Below, in pieces: positions 54,382 to 63,790 of a stretch of 64,000 bases of DNA (positions are counted from its first letter, which is position 1; every line of letters begins with the position of its first letter). Below the pieces are notes generated by a model. It was not told the origin of the DNA. It was given only the letters and a program-made list of their open reading frames with translations, and did not search any database. This DNA is from Granulosicoccus sp963833195 (GTDB taxonomy: Bacteria > Pseudomonadota > Gammaproteobacteria > Granulosicoccales > Granulosicoccaceae), in the NCBI GenBank assembly GCA_963833195.1, contig CAWHXF010000027.1:2604001-2668000 (forward strand), written 5' to 3'. The translations under genes and the position numbers were made by a program.

Positions 54382-55404
54382 TCATGACTTCTGGTAGTCC
54401 TTCCAGGTGCGCCACACCACCGGCGACAGCAGGACGCACACGCCGATGATGGTCAGCACCGAGGTGGCGCCGGCGGAGCCGAAGAGCTTCGTCTCCTGCG
54501 ACAGATCGTTGTAGATGATCCAGGACAGCGACGTCGCGTTGGCCTCCGCGCTGAATCCGACGATCGGCTCGAACACGCGGAAGGCGTCCATGAGGTGGAT
54601 GAGCGTGACGAAGAGCACCAGCGGCGCGACGTAGGGAATCACCACGTAACGCACGCGCTCCCAGCTCGAGGCACCGTCGATCATGGCGGACTCCAGCGTC
54701 TCTCCCGGCACCGTCTGCAGACCCGCGTAGAAGACGATGAACGCGAACGGCGTGATGTGCCAGACGCCGTACACCAGCAGCGTGATCCACGTGAGCGCGG
54801 GGGAGGCCTTGAGCGACAGGTTCGGGTCGTCGAACACCGCCTGCAGCGTGTGCCCGATGATGCCGTCCGCGTCGATCATCCAGAACAGCACCAGCGAGCC
54901 GATCAGCGGCGTGATGATGAACGGCAGCAGCGTCGCGAAGATCACCACGCCCTTCAGCCGCTTGTGCAGCGTGTTGACGGCCAGCGCCAGCGCGAAGCCG
55001 AGCACCAGCACGAAGGGCGTCGTCACGAAGGTGTAGGTCAGCGTGAACGCCAGCGCCTTGTAGAACGGCAGGTTCATGACCTCGCCGAGGAAGCCGCCGA
55101 GCGAGTCGCGCGTGCTCCACGCGACGGCTATCTCGTCGAACGCGAGGTGGTTCCTGTTGGTGTAGGTGCCGAGACCGTTGAACCGCCCGAGCGGATCCTC
55201 GGCCTGCAGCCTGGCGCTCGCCACCTCGTCCACGCGCACGTTCCGCGTGCAGCCGAAGGGCCCGCACGATTCGCTCTCGATGAGCACCTTCTCGTGCTCG
55301 ATGTGCAGCGACTGGATCACGACCGAGACGATCGGCAGCGCGATGAACAGCAGCATGAGAAAGCCCGAGGGGGCGATGAACAGCCAGAACGTGCGGTGGG
55401 GCAT
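54382..55404 (-). CDS. Carbohydrate ABC transporter permease (MalF type)
   Basis: 340 residues, starting FIAPSGFLMLLFIALPIVSVV. EAA loop LESAMIDGASSWERVRYVV. The long periplasmic loop after helix 1 (about 30-110; CGPFGCTRNV with two cysteines) is typical of sugar permeases with N-terminal insertions. Lies 12 bp after the binding-protein gene. Confidence 0.93.
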   Translation of the reverse strand: MPHRTFWLFIAPSGFLMLLFIALPIVSVVIQSLHIEHEKVLIESESCGPFGCTRNVRVDEVASARLQAEDPLGRFNGLGTYTNRNHLAFDEIAVAWSTRDSLGGFLGEVMNLPFYKALAFTLTYTFVTTPFVLVLGFALALAVNTLHKRLKGVVIFATLLPFIITPLIGSLVLFWMIDADGIIGHTLQAVFDDPNLSLKASPALTWITLLVYGVWHITPFAFIVFYAGLQTVPGETLESAMIDGASSWERVRYVVIPYVAPLVLFVTLIHLMDAFRVFEPIVGFSAEANATSLSWIIYNDLSQETKLFGSAGATSVLTIIGVCVLLSPVVWRTWKDYQKS

Positions 55405-55416
55405 CGGCCTGCTTGT

Positions 55417-56661
55417 CTAGAGGTAGCCGCCTTCCCTCGCGGCGGCGGTGTACGCGGCCTCGACGTCCTCGAGCGCCTGCTCCGCGCTCTCCGAGCCCTG
55501 CATGAACTCCACGAGCTCGTTGCCGAGCGCGGTGTGGATCAGATTGACGTAGGGCAGCATGGGATAGGGCCTTGCGCCGGCCTGCGCCGTGGCGAGCACG
55601 CCCTGCGCCGCCTTCGTGGGCTCGTAGCCCTCGATCAGCCACACGCCGTCGTCCGGGAACTCGTTGGCGACCTCGGTGGTGATGCCCTGCAGCAGGGCCT
55701 GGAAGGTGGCCGCGGCGTTCTCGTCGGACGTGTTCCTCGCGATGGTGAAGCCGTCCCACCAGAGCGTCGAGGCCGGCACGGCACCGCCGCCGACCGTGGG
55801 CGCGGGCGCGAACTCGACGTTCTCCACGACGCCCTCGGCCGCTCCCCGGTCATCGAGGATGACGCCCGCGCGCGAGCCCCACATGTTCATCAGCGCGGCC
55901 TTGCCGCCTTCGAACTCGGCCGACGCCGCCGTGGAATCGAAGGTCAGGAAGTCCGGGCTCATGTACCCGGACAGCGACTTCATGGTCTCGAGCGCCTGCA
56001 CGGCCGACTCGTTCCGGAGGTTCGGCTCGGCGGTACCGTCGGCGAAGAGCTCGCCGCCGTAGCCCATGTACATGTTCACGAACTCCTCGGCGAGGTCCCA
56101 GCCGGCCTTGTAGGTACCCGTCAGCGGGTATTCCATGAGGCCCGCCTCGCGGATGGCGTCCGCCGCCGCGATGACCTCCTCGTACGTCGACGGCACCGCG
56201 ACACCGGCCTCCTCGAGGATGTCGGCGCGATACATCAGGTGCTGCGCGTTGGCGAGGAAGGCGATGGCGTAGACATCGCCCCCGATGGCGATCTTCTGGC
56301 TGTCCGGGATGTCCTGGCCGTAGCGCTCGATGAGATCGTTCAGCGGGCGTACGAGGCCTTCGTTCAGCAGCGGAACGAGCGAGCCGTTGGCGACCATGGC
56401 GGCGGTGTATTCGGAGGGACTCGCCGTCAGGGCGGCGACCTGGATGTCCTTGTGCTCCTTGGTGAGGTTGGCCTCGACCTCGAGGCCGTCGCCCGCACAG
56501 CTCCGTGCCACACCGACGACGTTCTGCAATGCCGGGAACTCGTTGCCGAGGATGCTCACCTCGCCTTGCACGCCATCGAGCGTGCATTCGGCGGCGAACG
56601 CGCCGCCGCTCGCGAGCGCGAGCGCGACGCCCGCGACCAGTGCCTGCGTGTCGAATCTCAT
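55417..56661 (-). CDS. Sugar ABC transporter substrate-binding protein
   Basis: 414 residues. Signal peptide VAGVALALASGGAFAAEC, with cleavage near AFA-AEC. Family 1 binding protein: VYAIAFLANAQHLMYRADIL, FEGGKAALMNMWGSRAG, LWWDGFTIARNTS, EGYEPTKAAQGV. It catches the oligosaccharide in the periplasm for the two permeases. With the GH2 enzyme, mannose-type oligosaccharides are the best guess. Confidence 0.92.
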   Translation of the reverse strand: MRFDTQALVAGVALALASGGAFAAECTLDGVQGEVSILGNEFPALQNVVGVARSCAGDGLEVEANLTKEHKDIQVAALTASPSEYTAAMVANGSLVPLLNEGLVRPLNDLIERYGQDIPDSQKIAIGGDVYAIAFLANAQHLMYRADILEEAGVAVPSTYEEVIAAADAIREAGLMEYPLTGTYKAGWDLAEEFVNMYMGYGGELFADGTAEPNLRNESAVQALETMKSLSGYMSPDFLTFDSTAASAEFEGGKAALMNMWGSRAGVILDDRGAAEGVVENVEFAPAPTVGGGAVPASTLWWDGFTIARNTSDENAAATFQALLQGITTEVANEFPDDGVWLIEGYEPTKAAQGVLATAQAGARPYPMLPYVNLIHTALGNELVEFMQGSESAEQALEDVEAAYTAAAREGGYL

Positions 56662-56769
56662 GCGATGTCAGCCCTTGTCGTATCGCTGGCGCGTGAAGGA
56701 GCGCGAGCCGGACGCGTCGGCCTCGCCCACCGCCCTGTCGCATCGAAGGTATCACAGCGGAAAGCCCGC

Positions 56770-58755
56770 TCAGGCGCTCTCCAGCGCCCTCGGCCCGTCG
56801 CCTCGCGCCGCCGCACCGTTCGCCGCGGCCCCGCTCTGCCGCGCCCACAACGAGGCGTACAACCCGTCGCCCGTCGACAGCTCGTCGTGCGTGCCCTCCT
56901 CCACGATGCGGCCCGCGTCCATGACGATGAGCCGGTCCATCGCCGCGATGGTCGAGAGCCGATGCGCGATGGCGATGACGGTCTTGCCGCGCATGAGCGC
57001 GGCGAGGTTCTCCTGGATGGCGGCCTCGACCTCGGAGTCGAGCGCGCTCGTCGCCTCGTCCAGCACGAGGATGGGTGCATCCTTCAGGAACATGCGCGCG
57101 ATGGCGATGCGTTGACGCTGCCCGCCCGACAGCTTCACGCCGCGCTCGCCCACCTCCGCGTCGTAGCCGGTGCGCCCGCCGGCATCCTCCAGAGCGACGA
57201 TGAAGTCGTGCGCGTTGGCCCGCTTCGCCGCGGCGATGACCTCGTCGAGCGACGCCCCCTTGCGGCCGTACGCGATGTTGTCGTACACCGAGCGGTGCAG
57301 CAACCCGGGCTCCTGCGTGACCACGCCCACGTGGCGGCGCAGGCTCTCCTGACGCACGCCGCGCACGTCCTGCCCGTCGATCAGCACGCCGCCGCCCTCC
57401 ACGTCGTAGAGCCGCAGCAGCAGGTTCACCAGCGTGGTCTTGCCGGCGCCCGAGCGCCCCACGAGCCCGAGCTTCTCGCCGCCACGGATGTCCAGCGACA
57501 GGTTCTCGATGACGCCGCCGCCGCTTGCGTTCGCGTGGCCGGCGTCCGCCCCGTCGAGCTTCGCGCGCGCGTTCGACCCGTCCGCGTCCTCCCGCGGCAC
57601 CGCGCCCACGCGCCGCCCGCCGCGCCCGTAGTCGAAGCGCACGCGCTCGAAGCGGATGGCGCCCTCGGGCACCGCGAGCTCGGTGGCGTCCGCGGCGTCC
57701 TGCACGGCGCGCGCGCGCGACAGCATGCCCATGCCGTCGTAGATGATCCCGACGCTCTCGAAGAGCTGCGACAGCTCCCACATGATCCACTCGGCCATGC
57801 CCTGGAGCCGCAGCACGAGGCCCACCCCGACGGCGATGGCGCCCACGCTCACGAGCCCCTGCGACCACAACGCCACGCCCGCGGCCGCGATGGCGAACAG
57901 CAGCGCGCCGTTCAGGAGCTCCAGCGACGTGTTCAGCCCCGTCACCAGGCGCATCTGCGGATGCACCGTGCGCAGGAAGCCGTCCATGCCGTCGCGCGCG
58001 TAGTCGGCCTCGCGTCCGGCATGCGCGAAGAGCTTGACCGTCATCATGTTGGTGTAGCTGTCGACGATGCGCCCGGTCATCATCGAGCGCGCGTCGGCCT
58101 GACGGCGCGACGCGGCCTTCAGCTTCGGCAGGAAGAAGCGCAGCAGCACGGTGTAGCCGGCCAGCCAGGCCACGAACGGCACCAGCATCCAGACGTTGAA
58201 GCTGCCGACCAGCAGCATCGCGCCGCCGAAGTACACCGCCACGTAGACGAGCACGTCCAGCACCTTCAGCGTGGCGTCGCGCACCGCGAGCGAGGTCTGC
58301 ATGACGCGCGTGGCGACGCGGCCCGCGAACTCGTCCTGGTAGAACGCGTAGCTCTGGCCGAGCATCCAGCGGTGCGCCTGCCAGCGCAGCGTGGAGGCCC
58401 AGTTGCCGATGACGGCCTGGTGCAGCACGAGCGACTGCGCGAAGCCCGCGAGCGGCAGCGCCACGAGGATCACCGCACCCATGCCCACGAGCGTCCAGCG
58501 CTCCTCGTAGAGCAGCGTGGCGGGATCGCGCCCGCCGAGCCAGTCGACGAGGCTGCCGAGGAAGCCGAACAGCGCCACCTGCAGCACGGACACCACGGCG
58601 GTGAGCAGCGACATGAGCAGCAGCCACGGCCACACGGGCTTCCCCCAGAACCACAGGAACGCGGCCAGCCCTTCGGGCGGGCGTGCGGGCGGCTCCGGCG
58701 GAAACGGCTCGATACGGGCTTCGAAGAAGCCGAGCAGGCGGGACAGAGCGGTCAT
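56770..58755 (-). CDS. ABC exporter, fused permease and ATPase
   Basis: 661 residues. Six helices (LLLMSLLTAVVSVLQVALF first; YVAVYFGGAMLLVGS), then an ATPase with Walker A GRSGAGKTT, Q-loop VTQEPGLLHRSVYDNI, signature KLSGGQRQRIAIARMFL, Walker B ILVLDEATSALDS, and AHRLSTIAAMD. A roughly 40-residue charged, glycine-rich linker interrupts the start of the ATPase domain (AVPREDADGSNARAKLDG). Same strand as the sugar operon but 108 bp upstream and a different class, so likely separate. Substrate unknown; lipid or drug exporters have this form. Confidence 0.92.
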   Translation of the reverse strand: MTALSRLLGFFEARIEPFPPEPPARPPEGLAAFLWFWGKPVWPWLLLMSLLTAVVSVLQVALFGFLGSLVDWLGGRDPATLLYEERWTLVGMGAVILVALPLAGFAQSLVLHQAVIGNWASTLRWQAHRWMLGQSYAFYQDEFAGRVATRVMQTSLAVRDATLKVLDVLVYVAVYFGGAMLLVGSFNVWMLVPFVAWLAGYTVLLRFFLPKLKAASRRQADARSMMTGRIVDSYTNMMTVKLFAHAGREADYARDGMDGFLRTVHPQMRLVTGLNTSLELLNGALLFAIAAAGVALWSQGLVSVGAIAVGVGLVLRLQGMAEWIMWELSQLFESVGIIYDGMGMLSRARAVQDAADATELAVPEGAIRFERVRFDYGRGGRRVGAVPREDADGSNARAKLDGADAGHANASGGGVIENLSLDIRGGEKLGLVGRSGAGKTTLVNLLLRLYDVEGGGVLIDGQDVRGVRQESLRRHVGVVTQEPGLLHRSVYDNIAYGRKGASLDEVIAAAKRANAHDFIVALEDAGGRTGYDAEVGERGVKLSGGQRQRIAIARMFLKDAPILVLDEATSALDSEVEAAIQENLAALMRGKTVIAIAHRLSTIAAMDRLIVMDAGRIVEEGTHDELSTGDGLYASLWARQSGAAANGAAARGDGPRALESA

Positions 58756-58788
58756 TGCAGATGAAGTGCCGGCGCAGGGGCCGGACGG

Positions 58789-59232
58789 TCAGCCGCCGCC
58801 GAGGCGCTCGGCGATCGCGCCGATATCGCGCCAGGCGACGTAGAGCAGGTACAGGACGCCCCCCGCGAGCGCCGTGCTGAGCGCGCCCGTCAACGGCGTG
58901 GCGAGCCAGCCGAGCAGGCCCACCGAGACGACGAACAGGAAGAACGCAAGCGTGGCGCCGGTCGTGCCCATGGCGCGCACCTCGGACACCGCGCGGGCCA
59001 CGTCCGGCGCAAGCGCGTCCCGGCCGGCCAGCTCGATGGACAGGCGCGTGTCCACGTACAGCGCCAGCAGGAACGACAGCGAGGTGAGCAGAAGCAGCAG
59101 GAACACCGCTTGCGCCAGGCGGCTGCGGATACCATACCGCAGCACGTGGGCGGCCACCGACAGCGCGAACCCGGACATGAGGCCGCTGATGAAGGCCACC
59201 TGACCGGTCTGCAGCTCGAGCAGCTCGCGCAT
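58789..59232 (-). CDS. Hypothetical four-helix membrane protein
   Basis: 147 residues from ATG 59232. Four hydrophobic helices: FISGLMSGFALSVAAHVL, AVFLLLLLTSLSFLLALYV, ATLAFFLFVVSVGLLGWLA, and LAGGVLYLLYVAWRDIG. The ELLELQTGQVAFISG start is reminiscent of small membrane proteins but I do not recognise a family. Divergent from the GTPase gene, with 79 bp between the starts. Confidence 0.7.
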   Translation of the reverse strand: MRELLELQTGQVAFISGLMSGFALSVAAHVLRYGIRSRLAQAVFLLLLLTSLSFLLALYVDTRLSIELAGRDALAPDVARAVSEVRAMGTTGATLAFFLFVVSVGLLGWLATPLTGALSTALAGGVLYLLYVAWRDIGAIAERLGGG

Positions 59233-59311
59233 GCCGTCCACGTCCCCCTCACGCCCCCGTGTGTCGGCCAGTGCCGTACCGACCGGGCCCGCACCGAGCC
59301 GAGCATCATAC

Positions 59312-60566
59312 GTGAGCCGCATCGCCTCCCTGTCCCTGCTGCGGCGCTGGATGTCGGATCTCGCCGCTCCCGACACCTCTCCCGAGATCGAGGCCGCCCT
59401 GGCCCGGCGCCGCGCCCACGTACCCGTGCTGTGGCTGCTCGGCAAGACCGGTGCCGGCAAGAGCTCGGTGGTGCAGCGGCTCACCGGCGACACGCGCGCC
59501 GAGATCGGCAACGGCTTCGAGCCCTGCACGCGCACCGCCGACCTGTACGACCACCCGTCGGACGCCCCGGTGATGCGCTTTCTGGACACGCGCGGCCTCG
59601 GCGAGCCCGACTACGACCCCACCGAGGACCTGGCCGCCTGCCGCGGGGCCAGCCACGCTCTGCTGGTGCTCACGCGCGTCGACGATGTCGAGCAGTCCGC
59701 GCTGGTGAAGGCGCTGGAGGACCTCGGCAAGGCGTCCCGCGAGCTCGCCGTCGTGCACCTGCACACCGCGCTGCACGCGGTGCCCGACGGGGCTGACCGC
59801 CGCCGCGCCGTCGCGCACAACACCCGGCTCGTGGCCGAGGCCCTGGATCGGGCGGTGCCTTGCGTCGAGCTCGACTTCACCGACCCCGACGACGGCTTCG
59901 ACGACGCGCACGTCGGTCTGTCGACGCTGCGCACGGTGCTCATCGATCTGGTGCCCGCGCTGCAGGAGGCGCTCGCGCGACGCGACGCCAGCGATTCCGA
60001 GCAGGCCGCCTTCCTCGCCAACCGGCGCGAGGTGCTCGGCTACGCCTCGGCCGCGGCGGCCGTCGACGCGTTCCCGGCCATCGGGCTGGTGGGCGTGCCC
60101 ACCATCCAGGGGAAGCTCCTGCACGCGCTCGCCGCGCGCTACGGCGTCGACTGGAACAAGGGCGTCACGACGGAATTCCTGACCGCCCTCGGCACGAGCT
60201 TCGTGTACCGCTACCTCGTGTCGTTCCTGGCCCGCGAGGCGGGCAAGCTCGTGCCGGTCTACGGCCAGACCGCCGGCGCCGCCGCCGCGGCCACGCTGAG
60301 CTTCGCGAGCACCTACGCGATCGGACGCGCGGCCTGCATGTACCTGCATCGCAAGGTGGCCGGCGAGCGCGTCGAGCGCAAGGACCTGCAGGCGGCGTTC
60401 CGGGCCGCCTTCTCGACGAAGCACGTCGACCCGGCACGACCCGCAGACGCCGCGCATCCCACCGACGGCGGCGAGCGGCGCCCGGCGAGCACCGCGCGCC
60501 CGACGAGCCTCGCGAGCCCAGCGAGCCCGAACCGGCCGGCACCGCCGATCGGCACGAGCGCCCGTG
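59312..60566 (+). CDS. Membrane-associated GTPase with DUF697-like tail
   Basis: About 418 residues from GTG 59312 (ATG 59351 possible). G1 is GKTGAGKSS (44-52), G3 DTRG, G4 LTRVDD. The tail (about 225-370) has helices like YcjF/DUF697: AFPAIGLVGVPTIQGKLLHA, LGTSFVYRYLVSFLAREAG, AAATLSFASTYAIG. The C-terminus is low complexity. The frame that fits the domains has no stop until 62446; the natural end at 60565-60567 (TGA, overlapping the next GTG) is in another frame, so a late frameshift or a missing stop is likely. The end given is where similarity ends. Confidence 0.78.
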
Positions 60567-62315
60567 AAGCTCGCCCGGCTCGGCGACGCCGCGACCGGCG
60601 CGCTCGTCTACGTGCTGCTGGTCGTGGTGCTGCCGACGGCGAGCCTCGTCGTCGCGGGGCTCGTGTTCCTGTGGCGCGAGGGCGCGCTCGTCGGCGTGCT
60701 GGTGGGCTGGCTGGCCGTGACGCTCGCGGCCTACGCCGCGTTCCTCGCCTGGCCGCGCCGGCGGCTGTCGAAGGCGCTCGAACGCGCGAGGCTCGACGGG
60801 CCCGGCGGCCCGGCAGACGATGCGGAGGCCGACGGGCCGGACGGTGCGGGCGCCGATGCGCAGGCGATGGACGCGACGCTGCCCGACACCCTCGACACGC
60901 GCCCGGACTGGACCACGCGCGACCGCGAGATCTTTCGTCGCACCTGCCTGCGCATCGAGCGCGCGATCGACGCGAAGGTCGAGTGGGAGCGCATGCGCGA
61001 GCTGTCGCAGGACATCGTGGTGTTCGTGGCGGGCGAGTACCACGGGACCGGCAAGGGCGGACGCCTGCGCTTCACGCTGCCCGAGGCGCTGCTGCTGGTG
61101 TCGGTCGCCACCGAGCGCTACCGGCGCCTGGTGCTCGAGCACGTGCCCTTCGCCGACCGCATCACGCTGTCCACCGTGGCGAGCGTGGCCGAGCACAGGA
61201 AGAGCATCGAGCGCGGCGCGAGCGTCGCCAACAACCTGCGCCGCGGCAGCCGGCTCGTCAATCCCTTGGGTGCGCTCGCGGGCGAGCTGCGCGACCAGTT
61301 CACCAACCGAGTGTTCGCGAGCGCCAGCGCCGCGCTGCAGAAGGATCTGATGCGGCTGCTGCTGCAGGAGATGGCGCAGGCCGCGATCGATCTGTACGGG
61401 GGCCGCCTCAAGGTCGCGGACTCCGAGGTGGCGGCGCATCGCACGCGCGCGCTGCTGGCCGACGGGGAGCGCCTGGCCGACACCGCGGAGCCGCTGCGCG
61501 TGCTGCTCGTCGGGCAGATCGGCGCGGGCAAGAGCTCGCTCGTGAACGTGCTGGCCGCGAGCCTCTCGGCCGAGACCGACGTGCTGCCCACCACCGATCG
61601 CACGACGGTGCACGCGCTCACCGTGGAGGGGCTGCCACCGCTGCACCTCGTCGACACGCCCGGGCTCGACGGCAATGCCGACCGGCGTCGCGAGCTCGTC
61701 GACGCGGCGCTGGAGGCCGATCTCGTCGTGCACGTGCTGCGCGCCACGCAACCCGCGCGCGCGCTCGACGCGGAGCTCGTCAAGGCGATCGAGGAACGCT
61801 TCGCCGACCGTCCGGAGAGGCGACCTCCGCCGCGCCTGCTCGTGCTGACGCACGTCGATCTGCTGTCACCCAGGGGCGACTGGTCCCCGCCGTACGCGCT
61901 CGATGCGCCCGCGGCTGCCGGCGCGGGCAAAGGGGCGAGCACAGGCACGGCCACGGGCGCGAGCACGGGCGCGGATGCCGACGCCGCGCGCCGGCACGCG
62001 AAGAAGGCGGACACCATCCGCGCGGCCCTGGATGCCGCCCGCCGGAACACCGGCCTGCCGCGGGAGGCGCCCGCTATTCCGGTGCGCCTGGCACCGACCG
62101 CCGAGCGCTACAACGTCGACGTGCTGGCCGCGGAGCTCGCGGTCACGGCCGACGCGGCGCTGGCCGCGCAGTTGAATCGCCGCCGCGTGGATCGCGGCGA
62201 CGCGATGCGAGACTGGCGGGTGCGGCTGCGTCAGACGGGCAACCTCGCTCTCGGGGTGGGTCGGGTGGTGGCGAAGGCGGTGGATTCCGCCGGGGAGCAA
62301 ACCGGGAATCGGTAG
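60564..62315 (+). CDS. Membrane-anchored GTPase, YfjP-like
   Basis: 583 residues from GTG 60564 (GTGA overlap with the alternative end of the upstream gene). Two N-terminal helices (GALVYVLLVVVLPTASLVVAG and GALVGVLVGWLAVTLAAYA), a helical domain (DREIFRRTCLRIERAID), then the G domain: G1 GQIGAGKSS near 317, G3 DTPG near 364, G4 THVD near 430. A low-complexity insert (KGASTGTATGASTGADAD) lies in the G domain near 455. Resembles YfjP/YeeP and dynamin-like GTPases. Paired with the upstream GTPase; probable membrane remodelling or stress role, unproven. Confidence 0.82.
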   Translation: MKLARLGDAATGALVYVLLVVVLPTASLVVAGLVFLWREGALVGVLVGWLAVTLAAYAAFLAWPRRRLSKALERARLDGPGGPADDAEADGPDGAGADAQAMDATLPDTLDTRPDWTTRDREIFRRTCLRIERAIDAKVEWERMRELSQDIVVFVAGEYHGTGKGGRLRFTLPEALLLVSVATERYRRLVLEHVPFADRITLSTVASVAEHRKSIERGASVANNLRRGSRLVNPLGALAGELRDQFTNRVFASASAALQKDLMRLLLQEMAQAAIDLYGGRLKVADSEVAAHRTRALLADGERLADTAEPLRVLLVGQIGAGKSSLVNVLAASLSAETDVLPTTDRTTVHALTVEGLPPLHLVDTPGLDGNADRRRELVDAALEADLVVHVLRATQPARALDAELVKAIEERFADRPERRPPPRLLVLTHVDLLSPRGDWSPPYALDAPAAAGAGKGASTGTATGASTGADADAARRHAKKADTIRAALDAARRNTGLPREAPAIPVRLAPTAERYNVDVLAAELAVTADAALAAQLNRRRVDRGDAMRDWRVRLRQTGNLALGVGRVVAKAVDSAGEQTGNR

Positions 62316-62432
62316 GGTCCGAGCCCTTGCCACTGCATGTCCTGCCAGTGTTCTACGTCGGTGCGAAGACCCCGCGAACGACTCCGCGTAGACTGCGTCC
62401 GCACCGCCCCCCCCCTGCCGGACGCCACCACG

Positions 62433-62996
62433 ATGTCGGGACCTGAACTGGCACGCCCCGCCACGCTGGAGGATCTGTACCGCGCGGACGGAAAGGCCGA
62501 GCTGATCGATGGAGCGATCGTGCACATGCCCCCTACCGGAGATCTTCCGAACGAGGCGGCCGGCGAGGTGTTCGTGAGCCTGCGAGCCCATGCCAGGCGG
62601 ACGGGCGTGGGACGAGCGGTGACCGACGGCGCGGGTTTCGTGGTGAACCTGCCACGACGGCGCTCCTTCGCACCCGACGTGTCGTTCTGGACCGGCCCCC
62701 GGGCGCGCATGCGCTTCTTCGACGGCGCCCCGGTCTTCGCTGTCGAGGTCCGCAGCGAAGGCGACTACGGTCCCCGCGCCGAGCGGGCGATGTTCGACAA
62801 GCGCGCCGACTACTTCGCGGCGGGCACCCTCACGGTGTGGGACGTCGACCTGCTCGACTCCGTCCGCACCGTTCGCTCGTACACGGCCGCCGCGCCGGAC
62901 TTTCCCACGATCTTCGGTCGCGGCTCCGTCGCCCACGCCGGGAAGGCGGTTCCCGGGTGGTCCATGCCTGTCGACGAGCTCTTTCCGGACGGCTGA
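62433..62996 (+). CDS. Uma2 family protein, complete
   Basis: 187 residues from ATG 62433. Uma2 (DUF820) fold: ATLEDLYRADGKAELIDGAI, VVNLPRRRSFAPDVSFW with the acidic residue, PVFAVEVRSEGDYG with E, and ADYFAAGTLTVWDVDL. A PD-(D/E)xK-like putative nuclease. Complete, unlike the truncated copy at 7876-8238, with which it shares only family-level resemblance. Function unknown. Confidence 0.83.
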   Translation: MSGPELARPATLEDLYRADGKAELIDGAIVHMPPTGDLPNEAAGEVFVSLRAHARRTGVGRAVTDGAGFVVNLPRRRSFAPDVSFWTGPRARMRFFDGAPVFAVEVRSEGDYGPRAERAMFDKRADYFAAGTLTVWDVDLLDSVRTVRSYTAAAPDFPTIFGRGSVAHAGKAVPGWSMPVDELFPDG

Positions 62997-63018
62997 GGCC
63001 GACACGCGAACGCCCGCG

Positions 63019-63708
63019 TCACCGCGCGGCGCAGGCCCCTCCTTCCGCAGGGGCTTCCGAGCGCGCGACGTGCACGAGGTCGGCAGGCGCCGACGTGGCG
63101 TTCGTGCGCTGCGCCGCGAGGTCCGCGAGCGCCGCGAAGCGTGCCGGGCCGATGGCGTCGGAGCTCGCGACCCAGACGGTGTCCCGCGCCCGCCAGGCGC
63201 GCAACCGGACCGTGGGCCCGAAGCCCGTGACGAGCGCGACGAGGGGACGGGCCCCGCCCGTGGCGTGGACGTGCGCGGGCCGCTCGCCGGTGAACATCAG
63301 CAGCGCCGCGAGCGAGCTGGGTGCGACGACGAGCGTGAAGTCGCAACCCTCGACACTCTGGTAGCGCGTGGCGGCGGTGCTGCCCGCGAGCGTGAGACGC
63401 GTCAGCGAGCGGGCCGGGCGAACGCCCTGCGACGCCAGGTCCGGGAAGCGGTGGCCGGCGAGAACCCGGAAGCCGTCCGCCTCCGCGGCGGGCGGCAACG
63501 CCACGTCCGCGGCGACGCTCTCGCGCAACGTGCCGTGCAGGTCCGCGGGCAACGCCGGCAGGGGCGTCGAAGCCCGTGCTTCGAGCGCTCCGGGCGAGTC
63601 TTCGCGCGGCACCAGGACGGTGCCCAGCACCAGCGCGCCCAGCGCCCACCACGCAAGCGACCGCATGCGGCGGCGATACCGGGCATCGTCGTCCCTCGTT
63701 CGGCTCAT
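63019..63708 (-). CDS. Hypothetical membrane-anchored protein
   Basis: 229 residues with a basic N-terminus (RRRMRSLA), one helix (WWALGALVLGTVLV) and an A/P-rich soluble domain. Text YQSVEGCDFTLVVAPSSLAAL and GFGPTVRLRAWRARDTVWVAS suggests a periplasmic beta domain like those of anti-sigma factors, but no match can be stated. Unknown function. Confidence 0.6.
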   Translation of the reverse strand: MSRTRDDDARYRRRMRSLAWWALGALVLGTVLVPREDSPGALEARASTPLPALPADLHGTLRESVAADVALPPAAEADGFRVLAGHRFPDLASQGVRPARSLTRLTLAGSTAATRYQSVEGCDFTLVVAPSSLAALLMFTGERPAHVHATGGARPLVALVTGFGPTVRLRAWRARDTVWVASSDAIGPARFAALADLAAQRTNATSAPADLVHVARSEAPAEGGACAAR

Positions 63709-63790
63709 GGTGTTCGGGCGCGCGGCGGCGGCGGGCGGAAAGGGTCGCGGCGAGGCGTCACGATAGCCGTACGCCGCGTCGCCGGGGCAT

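Noticed and set aside
51468..54449. A 993-codon plus-strand open frame opposite the GH2 gene
   Set aside because: Same reasoning: mirror of a well-supported coding frame.
54595..58764. A 1389-codon plus-strand open frame opposite the sugar permeases and exporter
   Set aside because: Antisense of four genes with obvious motifs; the translation is dominated by H, R, V, Q and D and has no domain.
60570..62446. Continuation of the first GTPase frame through the second GTPase gene
   Set aside because: The second gene has clean G1, G3 and G4 motifs in its own frame; the continued frame reads as repeats of R, A and G. I report the oddity but not a 1045-residue protein.
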